A stretch of DNA of 64,000 bases from Sporosarcina sp. E16_8 (GTDB lineage: Bacteria > Bacillota > Bacilli > Bacillales_A > Planococcaceae): positions 62,001-126,000 of the forward strand of contig NZ_JADPRZ010000004.1 of assembly GCF_017347095.1 (NCBI RefSeq), given 5' to 3'. The notes beneath the pieces are model-generated. The model did no database searches. It worked only from the letters and a program-made list of their open reading frames with translations, and was not told the origin of the DNA. The position numbers were made by a program, and so were the translations under genes. This document shows positions 43,767 to 51,550 of the stretch, piece by piece. Numbering within the stretch: the stretch's first letter is position 1; each line of letters opens with the position of its first letter.

Positions 43767-44636
43767 ATGATGAAGGGAAATAAGAAAAGTATTGGATATC
43801 TTGGACCCACGGGCACGTTTACGGAGCTAGCGGTAAATGCCCTATTTCCAAATAGACAATCGGTGAGTTTGCAGGGATATTCTTCAATCCAAGCATGTTT
43901 GCTAGCAGCTCGTCAGATAGAAACCAATTATACTGTTGTTCCAATTGAAAACTCGATTGGCGGATCTGTAGATATGACACTCGATTGGCTCATTAATGAA
44001 ATTAATGTACCCATTCAGGCCGAGGTACGATTACCGATACATCACGAATTATTAGCAAACCAATCACAATCATCAACTCATAATTATGAGGTTGTTTATG
44101 GACATCCTCAGGCATTAAAACAATGCAATCAGTATTTGCAAGATTTCTACCCCGATATTGAGCAACGTGCGACTGATAGTTCCGCGCTAGCAGCTAAGAT
44201 TATCTCTGAAAATCCTGATGAAGCGTGGCTTGCTATCGCAAATTTCGTTGCCAAAGATATTTATGGGTTATTGGAAATAAAGAAAAATATTGAAAATAAC
44301 ATAATGAATATGACTCGTTTTATTGTACTGGGATATGAGGAATTAATGCTTCCTGAAGATAGTATGAAATCTTCGATAATAGTGTCTTTTCCAGAGAAAA
44401 AATTGATGATGCTTCATAAAGTTCTAGCTATTATTGATTACTGGGGGATTACACCGACAAAGATTGAGTCAGTACCTATGAAAACAGAACTGGGTGAATA
44501 CGTTTTCTTAATTGATATTGATACAACAAATGTATTATCTAGTTATTTACGGGCTTGTTCTGATATACGTGACTTAAATTGTAAACTTCGGCAATTGGGA
44601 ACGTATCCAGTATTAACAGCAGACATTGGATATTGA
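43767..44636 (+). CDS. pheA: Prephenate dehydratase with degenerate feedback motifs
   Basis: PheA turns prephenate into phenylpyruvate, toward phenylalanine. The 289-residue protein has the catalytic core, including YLGPTGTFTELAVNALF, VVPIENSIGGSVDMTLDWL and the conserved TRF in NNIMNMTRFIVLG. The C-terminal ACT domain is present, but its Phe-binding motifs are altered. GALV reads LMML, and ESRP reads ESVP. Loss of the arginine suggests weak or no feedback inhibition. It is the last gene behind the T-box. A main pheA may lie elsewhere. Confidence 0.88.
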   Translation: MMKGNKKSIGYLGPTGTFTELAVNALFPNRQSVSLQGYSSIQACLLAARQIETNYTVVPIENSIGGSVDMTLDWLINEINVPIQAEVRLPIHHELLANQSQSSTHNYEVVYGHPQALKQCNQYLQDFYPDIEQRATDSSALAAKIISENPDEAWLAIANFVAKDIYGLLEIKKNIENNIMNMTRFIVLGYEELMLPEDSMKSSIIVSFPEKKLMMLHKVLAIIDYWGITPTKIESVPMKTELGEYVFLIDIDTTNVLSSYLRACSDIRDLNCKLRQLGTYPVLTADIGY

Positions 44637-44639
44637 TTA

Positions 44640-45042
44640 TCCAATTCGATTAAGTAGGATCTGTGACTTGAGCTATGTCGATGATATGTGGCTTAGAATA
44701 GAGGAGTTCCTTGGGAAATATCCTGTAATCACATTAAAGATTGTGATTCAGTTAGGTTCGATATTTTCGGTTGTTGCTGTATTTTTGAAGCGTTTATGTA
44801 GTTTAGTTGGATTTAATAAAATTGATAGTGAAAAGATGAATTCACGTTTCAATTTAGGGCCTGTCATTATCGTTTTACATCGTCGGATTCATTAGCGCAT
44901 TCATCTTTGCGCTTATCTCACGCGTTAAGCTTGTACCGTTTGCAATTTACCGACTTATATTGGCGGCTGTGTTAGCGGTTATTGTATTTTATAAGAATTT
45001 GAAACGACTCCTGCACATTGGTGTGCGGGAGTCGTTTTTTGC
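44640..45042 (+). pseudogene. uppP: Broken, mosaic second copy of uppP with its terminator
   Basis: The 5' part (44660-44870) matches the intact uppP over residues about 25-95 with clear divergence (for example VDDMWLRIEEFLGKYPVITL). The 3' part (44871-44990) is nearly identical to the end of the intact gene and continues into the same terminator (45001-45040). The middle of the gene is deleted at a GTCATTATCG/TTTACATCG junction, and a second small deletion removes 25-30 bases near CTTATCTCA. The start is also missing. It cannot make a working enzyme. Confidence 0.88.
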
Positions 45043-45065
45043 TTTAGAAATTGTATGCGTGTCAA

Positions 45066-45806
45066 TCAATTACTATTAGAACCAAGTTTCTCCGAAACCC
45101 GCTTACCTGTTTCCATAGCTTTTTCAATAAGGTAATCCATTCGGCTGTCAGTCAGATTAAAACTGACGACGCCTATACTGATAGCGCTAATTACTTCCCC
45201 GAATCCATCCCTAACTGCCACTGCTACAGAAGTAGTTCCTGCTGTCCTCTCTCCGTGACTTATTGCGTAGCCAAGCTTTTTTATCTTTTTCAGTGTTATT
45301 TGAAATTCGGCCAGTTGTTCCTGAGGCAGGAGACTCTTTAAAACAACCAATGACTTGGAAGAAGGCATATTGGCAAGCATCGCTTTATTTGCTGCACCGA
45401 TATGCATTGGAATGCGTAACCCAAGTTGGTCATAAATTCGGATTGTGTTATTAGGACTGTCAATTCTCTCTAAAATGATCGATTCTGATCCTGCAGGTCG
45501 ACTGAGATAAACACTTTCATCTACTTCCTGACTTAAACGCTCCAGCTCAGGCCTAATTTTACTGATGTAGTCCATAGAATCATAAACTTGTAAACCGTAC
45601 TCCAGCCATATCGTACCGAGCCGATAGCATTTGGTACGTTCGTCCTGTTCTACCATGCCTTGTTTAATCATCGCTTTCAGTAATCTATGCATCGTGCTAA
45701 TAGGTAAATCGCATTGTTTAGTGAGATCGGATATAGATACTCCAGTTTCAGCTGTGTGCGTTGCAAGGGCGTTAGCCACGGACATGGCACGGTCAATTGA
45801 TTGCAT
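45066..45806 (-). CDS. IclR family transcriptional regulator
   Basis: This is a 246-residue regulator. The N-terminal winged helix (residues 5-65) reads ETGVSISDLTKQCDLPISTM followed by HRLLKAMIKQGMV, and the C-terminal effector domain contains LGLRIPMHIGAANKAMLA and the late SIGVVSFNL segment. It is divergent from the DDAH-type operon, and two IclR-type palindromes lie in front of that operon. It probably senses an arginine-related metabolite and controls the operon; this is inferred from layout. Confidence 0.88.
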   Translation of the reverse strand: MQSIDRAMSVANALATHTAETGVSISDLTKQCDLPISTMHRLLKAMIKQGMVEQDERTKCYRLGTIWLEYGLQVYDSMDYISKIRPELERLSQEVDESVYLSRPAGSESIILERIDSPNNTIRIYDQLGLRIPMHIGAANKAMLANMPSSKSLVVLKSLLPQEQLAEFQITLKKIKKLGYAISHGERTAGTTSVAVAVRDGFGEVISAISIGVVSFNLTDSRMDYLIEKAMETGKRVSEKLGSNSN

Positions 45807-45925
45807 TTATAACACCGCCTGTCATTTAAATAACTGTTAAACATTTAATATCTTAAAAAAGTAGTTTTTATTATTCTAAATACATTGACATTGTATCACG
45901 AAAAGAATATATTTTACATATAAAC

Positions 45926-45942
45926 TTTCCGTTGAACGGAAA
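45926..45942 (+). promoter_or_regulatory. IclR-type operator 1
   Basis: TTTCCGTTGAACGGAAA is a perfect 17-base palindrome around a central G. It lies 34 bases before the first DDAH gene and between it and the divergent IclR gene. Confidence 0.7.
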
Positions 45943-45944
45943 CG

Positions 45945-45963
45945 TTTTCCACAATGCGGAAAA
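45945..45963 (+). promoter_or_regulatory. IclR-type operator 2
   Basis: TTTTCCACAATGCGGAAAA has 6-base arms around a 7-base centre, the same spacing of TTTCC and GGAAA as operator 1. The two centres are 20 bases apart, so two dimers could bind one DNA face. It touches the ribosome binding site of the next gene. Confidence 0.65.
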
Positions 45964-45975
45964 GGGGCGTAAGAG

Positions 45976-46848
45976 ATGACGTATTGTTCATCAATGTATA
46001 GATCATTAGAGCAGGTTATTGTGAAACATCCAAAAGAAGCCTTTAGAAATCAAAGCCATCTGGCAGATGAATGGAGAAACTTTAATTATCTTGAGGAACC
46101 GGATTTTGAAGAAGCTGTTCGTGAGTTCCAAAATTTTATATCAATCCTTGAAATGCATGTTTCACAAATTGATTATCTACCGGCTTCATCCGAAGTTGGA
46201 ATGGATTCATTGTACGCGCATGACCCTGTTAAGTTTACACCGGCAGGGGCAATCATTTTGAAATCCGGTAAAACGCTTAGACAACCGGAAGCCGCAGTAT
46301 ATAAAGAGTTTCTTACGAATAGAAGTATTCCGGTTATCGGCGAGTTGACGGGAGATGCGGTGTCAGATGGAGGCGATATCATTTGGTTGGATGACAGGAC
46401 GATTGTCGTAGGCCGAGGATACCGTACGAACGATGAAGCGATCAGGCAACTTAAAGAAATGACAGCCGATTTTGTCGATGAATTCATTGTTGTTCAACTG
46501 CCGCATGACCAAGGAGAAGCAGAATGTCTTCATCTGATGTCGTTCATCAGCATGGTCGATCATGATCTGGCAGTCGTACATTCACCATTAATGCCGGTGT
46601 TTTTCCGACAATTATTGATTGAACGAGGAATCCAGTTAATCGAAGTACCGAAAGATGAATATGACACACTCGGCTGTAACGTGTTGGCGCTAGCACCACG
46701 AACTTGCGTAATCGTTTCTGGTAACGCTTCCACGAAAAAACAATTGCTCGATGCGGGAGCGACCGTCTATGAATATAAAGGCGAAGAAATCAGCGTAAAA
46801 GGGACGGGCGGACCGACGTGTTTGACATCTCCCGTTGTTAGAAACTAA
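45976..46848 (+). CDS. DDAH-type amidinohydrolase 1 (guanidino-group modifying superfamily)
   Basis: This is a 290-residue enzyme of the arginine deiminase/dimethylargininase superfamily. The beta-propeller landmarks are present: DSLYAHDPVKFTPAGAII, SDGGDIIWLDDRTIVVGRGYRTN, a catalytic histidine in AECLHLMSFISM, and the catalytic cysteine near the C-terminus in GGPTCLTSPVV. It likely hydrolyses arginine, methylated arginine or a related guanidine to citrulline and an amine. GGGG lies 11 bases before the ATG. It is first in a four-gene operon under IclR-type sites. Confidence 0.83.
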   Translation: MTYCSSMYRSLEQVIVKHPKEAFRNQSHLADEWRNFNYLEEPDFEEAVREFQNFISILEMHVSQIDYLPASSEVGMDSLYAHDPVKFTPAGAIILKSGKTLRQPEAAVYKEFLTNRSIPVIGELTGDAVSDGGDIIWLDDRTIVVGRGYRTNDEAIRQLKEMTADFVDEFIVVQLPHDQGEAECLHLMSFISMVDHDLAVVHSPLMPVFFRQLLIERGIQLIEVPKDEYDTLGCNVLALAPRTCVIVSGNASTKKQLLDAGATVYEYKGEEISVKGTGGPTCLTSPVVRN

Positions 46849-46868
46849 ATAATTAGGAGTGAATGGAT

Positions 46869-47630
46869 ATGTTTGAAAATATAATTGTAAAAACACCTGG
46901 GAAAAGTTATTTGAATGGATTAACGACATCAAATCTTGGGAAACCGGTATTTGAACCATTATTGGAACAGCACAAATTATACGTAGAAGCATTGGAGAAA
47001 TGCGGTGTTACGGTTACTCAACTGCCAGCGAGCGAAGAATTTCCGGACTCAACGTTTGTGGAAGATGCGGCGGTGCTGACATCCGATTTCGCAGTTATTA
47101 CAAATCCGGGTGCGGAATCACGGAACGGTGAAATAAAAGAGATTGAATCTGTACTAAAAGGATTTTACGATAAATTCTATTATATTAAATCACCTGGCAC
47201 ATTGGACGGCGGAGATGTTCTTCAAGCAGAAAATCACTTTTATATTGGTATTTCTGAACGGACGAATCCAGAAGGTGCACGCCAATTGAAAGAAATTTTG
47301 GAACAAGAAGGAAATGAAGCAACGATCATTCCATTAAAAGAGTTTTTCCACTTAAAAACTGGAATCGCTTATCTTGGAGATAATCGGATGGTCGTAGCGG
47401 GAGAATTTATAAATCATCCAGCATTCGAGTCATATGAAAAAATCATCATAGACCAGGAAGATGAGTATTCTGCAAACTGTATCCGAGTCAATGACTATGT
47501 AATTATCCCAAAAGGGTATGAGAAAACAAAACGTAAGTTTAATGAAGCGGGCTATAAAACAATCGAACTTGAAATGTCTGAAGTACAAAAGCATGACGGC
47601 GGATTGAGTTGTCTGTCGTTACGGTTTTAA
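46869..47630 (+). CDS. DDAH-type dimethylargininase 2
   Basis: This is a 253-residue protein much closer to classic dimethylarginine dimethylaminohydrolase than its neighbour. It shows FENIIVKTPGKSYLNGLTTS, DSTFVEDAAVLTSDFAVITN, LDGGDVLQ, ISERTNPEGARQL, the histidine in FFHLKTGIAY and the cysteine in DGGLSCLSLRF at the very end. It should produce citrulline from methylated arginine. ATG 46869 is nine bases after AGGAG; ATG 46863 is too close. The presence of two different family members side by side suggests two substrates. Confidence 0.88.
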   Translation: MFENIIVKTPGKSYLNGLTTSNLGKPVFEPLLEQHKLYVEALEKCGVTVTQLPASEEFPDSTFVEDAAVLTSDFAVITNPGAESRNGEIKEIESVLKGFYDKFYYIKSPGTLDGGDVLQAENHFYIGISERTNPEGARQLKEILEQEGNEATIIPLKEFFHLKTGIAYLGDNRMVVAGEFINHPAFESYEKIIIDQEDEYSANCIRVNDYVIIPKGYEKTKRKFNEAGYKTIELEMSEVQKHDGGLSCLSLRF

Positions 47631-47678
47631 TAGACTGAGGAAATAATAAATACGTGGGGAAACAGGGGAGGATACTTT

Positions 47679-49097
47679 ATGTCAAACAATAGGGAACAAG
47701 CGCAAGATAATCTATTAAAACGTTCCATGAAAAGTCGCCATTTATTTATGCTTTCTCTAGGAGGGGTAATTGGAACGGGCTTGTTCTTGAATGTTGGCTA
47801 CACCATCAATCAGGCCGGTGCAGGCGGGGCTATGATAGGCTATTTAATAGGTGGTCTAATTTTGTATATGGTTATGGTCTGTCTTGGGGAATTGGCTGTT
47901 CATATGCCAGTGACAGGCTCTTTCCAAGCATATGCATCACGTTACATCAGTCCTTCTGCCGGTTTTTCACTTGGCTGGATGTATTTTGTAGGTTCTGCCG
48001 CTACGGCGGGAGTCGAATTTACTGCTGCGGGAATCCTTATGCAACATTGGTTCCCGAATACTCCGATTTGGATTTGGTGTTTTGTATTCATGATTCTCTT
48101 ATTCTCGTTAAATGCATTGTCTACGAGAGGGTTTGCAGAAGCAGAGTTTTGGTTCGCGGGTATTAAAGTTGTTGCGGTAGTCCTTTTCATCATCATTGGA
48201 ATAGCAGCAATTTTTGGATTCATTCCAATGGATGGCCGTTCAACTCCGTTTTTAGCGAATTTAGCTCCGACCGGACTGTTTCCCGCTGGGATTGCAATTA
48301 TATTTGTTACAATGATGAATGTCATTTTTTCCTATCAAGGTTCTGAGTTGGTAGGAATTGCAGCAGGAGAAACGGAAGACCCTGAAAAGAATATACCTAT
48401 AGCAATCCGGACGATACTTGTTAGGATTATCGTTTTCTATATTGCTTCTATTGTAGTGTTATCGGCTATTTTTCCAGCATCGGAGCTTGGCTTGCTCGCG
48501 AGTCCATTCGTAACGCTAATGGAGGTAACAGGAGTACCGTATGCTGCTGGTATTATGAACTTTGTCATTTTAACGGCGATTTTGTCGGTTGGGAACTCCT
48601 GTTTATACGCTTCCACGCGTCTTCTATGGGCAATGGCGAATGATGGGATGGCACCTAAAATATTCGGACGCCTTTCGAAAAGAAAAGTTCCACTTACGGC
48701 CTTGCTCTTTACAATGTCATTCTCTCTTTTGTCTTTATTAACAAGTGTGATGGAAGCTGATACTGTATTCATTTTGCTAATGTCCATTGCGGGTATTTCT
48801 GTTACGATTTCATGGATGGGAATTGCATTTTCTCAATTCATGTTCCGTCGTCATTATTTGAAGGCGGGTGGAAAATTGGAGGACCTGAAATATAAAGTCC
48901 CTTTCTATCCTTATGTTCCATTGTTCTGTATTGTATTTTGTCTTCTCATCCTCGTCTTTTTAGCATTCGATCCAACGCAGCGAATCGGTCTTTACTACGG
49001 AGTTGGATTCTTTGTCGCATGCATGTTGTTTTATAAGTTAAGATTGGAAAAAGCAAGCAAAAGTGTAGTTGACATTGAAGTGAAAATACTAGAATAA
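47679..49097 (+). CDS. APC superfamily amino-acid permease
   Basis: This is a 472-residue transporter with twelve predicted helices of the amino-acid/polyamine/organocation superfamily. It starts with the family signature SLGGVIGTGLFLNVGYTINQAGAGG and has FSYQGSELVGIAAGETEDPEKNIP in the sixth helix region, typical of the amino-acid transporter (AAT) branch. Placed between DDAH enzymes and a RocB-like peptidase, it probably imports arginine, citrulline or methylarginine. Substrate is inferred from context only. Confidence 0.87.
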   Translation: MSNNREQAQDNLLKRSMKSRHLFMLSLGGVIGTGLFLNVGYTINQAGAGGAMIGYLIGGLILYMVMVCLGELAVHMPVTGSFQAYASRYISPSAGFSLGWMYFVGSAATAGVEFTAAGILMQHWFPNTPIWIWCFVFMILLFSLNALSTRGFAEAEFWFAGIKVVAVVLFIIIGIAAIFGFIPMDGRSTPFLANLAPTGLFPAGIAIIFVTMMNVIFSYQGSELVGIAAGETEDPEKNIPIAIRTILVRIIVFYIASIVVLSAIFPASELGLLASPFVTLMEVTGVPYAAGIMNFVILTAILSVGNSCLYASTRLLWAMANDGMAPKIFGRLSKRKVPLTALLFTMSFSLLSLLTSVMEADTVFILLMSIAGISVTISWMGIAFSQFMFRRHYLKAGGKLEDLKYKVPFYPYVPLFCIVFCLLILVFLAFDPTQRIGLYYGVGFFVACMLFYKLRLEKASKSVVDIEVKILE

Positions 49098-49109
49098 AGG
49101 AGAATTACC

Positions 49110-50747
49110 ATGAATCAATTACTATGGGGCACACCCTCTACACTTCGTTCACTGTTATGTGAACTTGTTAGCTGGGATAGCCGTACGTTAACAGAAGGGG
49201 AAAATACATTTGCTCCAAAATTAGAGGCAAAATTAAATGAATTAGCGTATTTCATAAATAACCCGAATCAGTTGGCACTTCACGATGCGGGCCTTGGTCG
49301 TCAAGCTGTCACTGCTTTGTACAAGCATCCTGAAGCGACAGAAACGATTGTTCTTATAAGTCACTTCGATACCGTATGGACTGAAGAATATGGTGTGTTG
49401 GAGCCGTTCGCATTTTATCCGGAGATGCTGACGAAAATGTTGTCTGAACCCCAGCATAATGCTGATCTTCCAGAGGATGCGCGCATCGACCTGGAGACTG
49501 GGAATTACCTGTTTGGTCGAGGCACAATGGATATGAAAATGGGGCTTGCGCTTCATATGCAACTCATTGAAAAAGCCAGTGTTGAGAAATGGCCAATCAA
49601 TCTATTATTAACAACGGTTCCTGATGAAGAGGTAAACTCAGCGGGCATGCGTGCTGCAGTGGCGGAGCTTGTTCGTATTCGTGAGGAGCAAGGGTTAACG
49701 TATAAACTATTTTTAAATAGCGAGCCATCGTTTTCTCAAAACCCAACGGATATTGCTGAATATGTCTACTCGGGTACCATCGGGAAAATCATGCCCGCTG
49801 CATTGTTCTATGGCAAAGAAACGCATGTCGGTGAGCCAATGAAAGGCATGACTGCAAACTATATTGCTTCGTATCTGACGCAACGGATGGAATGGAACGA
49901 ATTATTCCGAGAGACGGTTCTCGGAGAAAGCACGCCGCTGCCGGTTTCACTGCAACAAAAAGATTTGAAGCTTCAATACTCGACGCAGACGCCTTACCGC
50001 GCAGTGGCATTATATAATGTTTTCCTTATGAAGCGTACGGCATCAGAAGTGATGGATTTATTCGAACAAGTGGCTCTCGAGGCAATGTCAGCGTGCAACG
50101 ATAGCTACAAAATCATTTGTGAACGAGAGCAAGTGAAGGGTGTAGGGGAAGTGAACGTTTTGCGTTATGAGCAGCTCCTTGAACATGCTTTGATAAAATT
50201 AGGGGCTAAGGAAGTTGACCGCTTGAAGCAAGAAGTACTCCATAATGAAGAGTGGGACGATCGTGAAAAGTCGCTTCGAATCGTCGATAGCCTGATGATT
50301 CAGTGCCAGGAACTTGCGCCTTCAACTGTCCTTCTCTACGCACCGCCTTACTATCCAGCAATTAACTCGTCGGATAACCCGCTTGTCATCCAGTCGATTG
50401 AATTGATGAAGAAAACAGCAGAAACATTCAACAATACAGTCGAACAGATCCATTACTTCAATGGTATCTGCGACCTAAGTTATGTTAACTACGACGATGA
50501 CGCAAATGGCTGGGCTGCATTCGAAAGAAATACGCCGGTATGGGGCGAAACGTATAGCATTCCATTCACTGAGATGGCCCAGTTGAAAGCTCCCGTTCTC
50601 AATGTAGGTCCGTTTGGGAAAGACGCACATCAACGAACAGAGCGTTTACACGTTGACAGTGCTTTCGTTGAAATGCCTGTTATGTTGGAAACGCTCGTGA
50701 AAAGCATGTGTGTCACGATTGAAAGCCTGGAAACATGCACAGGCTAA
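49110..50747 (+). CDS. rocB: M20-family peptidase, RocB-like
   Basis: This is a 545-residue M20 metallopeptidase related to RocB, which accompanies arginine degradation genes in Bacillus; the exact reaction of RocB is not established. Metal-site motifs: LISHFDTVWTEEYG, GRGTMDMKMGLALH, and TVPDEEVNSAG with the catalytic glutamate. An insert near the end, FNGICDLSYVNYDDDANGW, is typical of RocB-like proteins. It begins 12 bases after the permease stop and ends the operon. Its presence supports an arginine-derived substrate for the whole set. Confidence 0.82.
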   Translation: MNQLLWGTPSTLRSLLCELVSWDSRTLTEGENTFAPKLEAKLNELAYFINNPNQLALHDAGLGRQAVTALYKHPEATETIVLISHFDTVWTEEYGVLEPFAFYPEMLTKMLSEPQHNADLPEDARIDLETGNYLFGRGTMDMKMGLALHMQLIEKASVEKWPINLLLTTVPDEEVNSAGMRAAVAELVRIREEQGLTYKLFLNSEPSFSQNPTDIAEYVYSGTIGKIMPAALFYGKETHVGEPMKGMTANYIASYLTQRMEWNELFRETVLGESTPLPVSLQQKDLKLQYSTQTPYRAVALYNVFLMKRTASEVMDLFEQVALEAMSACNDSYKIICEREQVKGVGEVNVLRYEQLLEHALIKLGAKEVDRLKQEVLHNEEWDDREKSLRIVDSLMIQCQELAPSTVLLYAPPYYPAINSSDNPLVIQSIELMKKTAETFNNTVEQIHYFNGICDLSYVNYDDDANGWAAFERNTPVWGETYSIPFTEMAQLKAPVLNVGPFGKDAHQRTERLHVDSAFVEMPVMLETLVKSMCVTIESLETCTG

Positions 50748-50762
50748 TATGACTGGAAAGTG

Positions 50763-50797
50763 GAGACCTTCGGAAATAATGAAGGTCTCTATTTTTT
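50763..50797 (+). terminator. Terminator of the DDAH-rocB operon
   Basis: GAGACCTTC and GAAGGTCTC form a perfect 9-bp stem with a 9-nt loop, followed by TATTTTTT. Confidence 0.88.
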
Positions 50798-50842
50798 GTC
50801 TTAATCTGTTAAGATGAAAGAAAAAGTGGTAGGTGCATTGGT

Positions 50843-51550
50843 ATGAATGAGCAGATCTTAATCATCGAAGACGAAGAAAGTATCGCACGTGTCCTTCAGC
50901 TCGAGCTGGAGTTTGAGGGATATGGAACGGGTATTGCACACACAGGGCCAGATGGGCTTATTAAATATCGTGAACAACAGTGGGATCTTGTTCTGTTAGA
51001 TCTTATGTTACCCGGTTTGAATGGGTTAGACGTATTACGACGGATTCGAGCAACAGAGGCAGACACGCCTGTCATTTTATTGACAGCGAAAAGCGACGTT
51101 GAAGATAAGGTGGCGGGGCTTGACCTCGGGGCGAACGATTATGTGACGAAACCTTTTGAAATCGATGAATTACTTGCAAGGATTCGATCGGCGCTTAGAT
51201 TCTCGAAGCCTGCGGAGCCTGTAGAAACAAAGGACGAATACCTTCTCGAGTTCGCTGGATTGTCGCTTCACGAACAAACGCGTGATGTGACAAGAAATGG
51301 CCGTTCCATTGAATTAACACCGCGGGAGTACGACCTTTTACTTCATTTGCTGAAACACCCAAACCAAGTGTTGTCACGTGAACAGTTGCTCGATGCCGTT
51401 TGGGGATTCGATTATTACGGTGATACAAACGTTGTGGATGTGTACATCCGATATGTTCGGAAGAAAATCGAACAAGGGGAAAAAAGCACGCTTATCCAAA
51501 CGATACGGGGTGTTGGTTATGTTTTAAAGGAGCAGGTTAATGAAGCTTAA
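50843..51550 (+). CDS. ykoG: OmpR-family response regulator (YkoG-like)
   Basis: This is a 235-residue regulator. The receiver domain starts MNEQILIIEDEESIARVLQL and has the phospho-aspartate in DLVLLDLMLPGLNG. The winged helix covers the last 100 residues and ends IQTIRGVGYVLKEQ. The kinase gene overlaps its end by 11 bases. With two PepSY genes downstream, the set matches B. subtilis ykoGHIJ in content. The signal is unknown. Confidence 0.88.
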   Translation: MNEQILIIEDEESIARVLQLELEFEGYGTGIAHTGPDGLIKYREQQWDLVLLDLMLPGLNGLDVLRRIRATEADTPVILLTAKSDVEDKVAGLDLGANDYVTKPFEIDELLARIRSALRFSKPAEPVETKDEYLLEFAGLSLHEQTRDVTRNGRSIELTPREYDLLLHLLKHPNQVLSREQLLDAVWGFDYYGDTNVVDVYIRYVRKKIEQGEKSTLIQTIRGVGYVLKEQVNEA

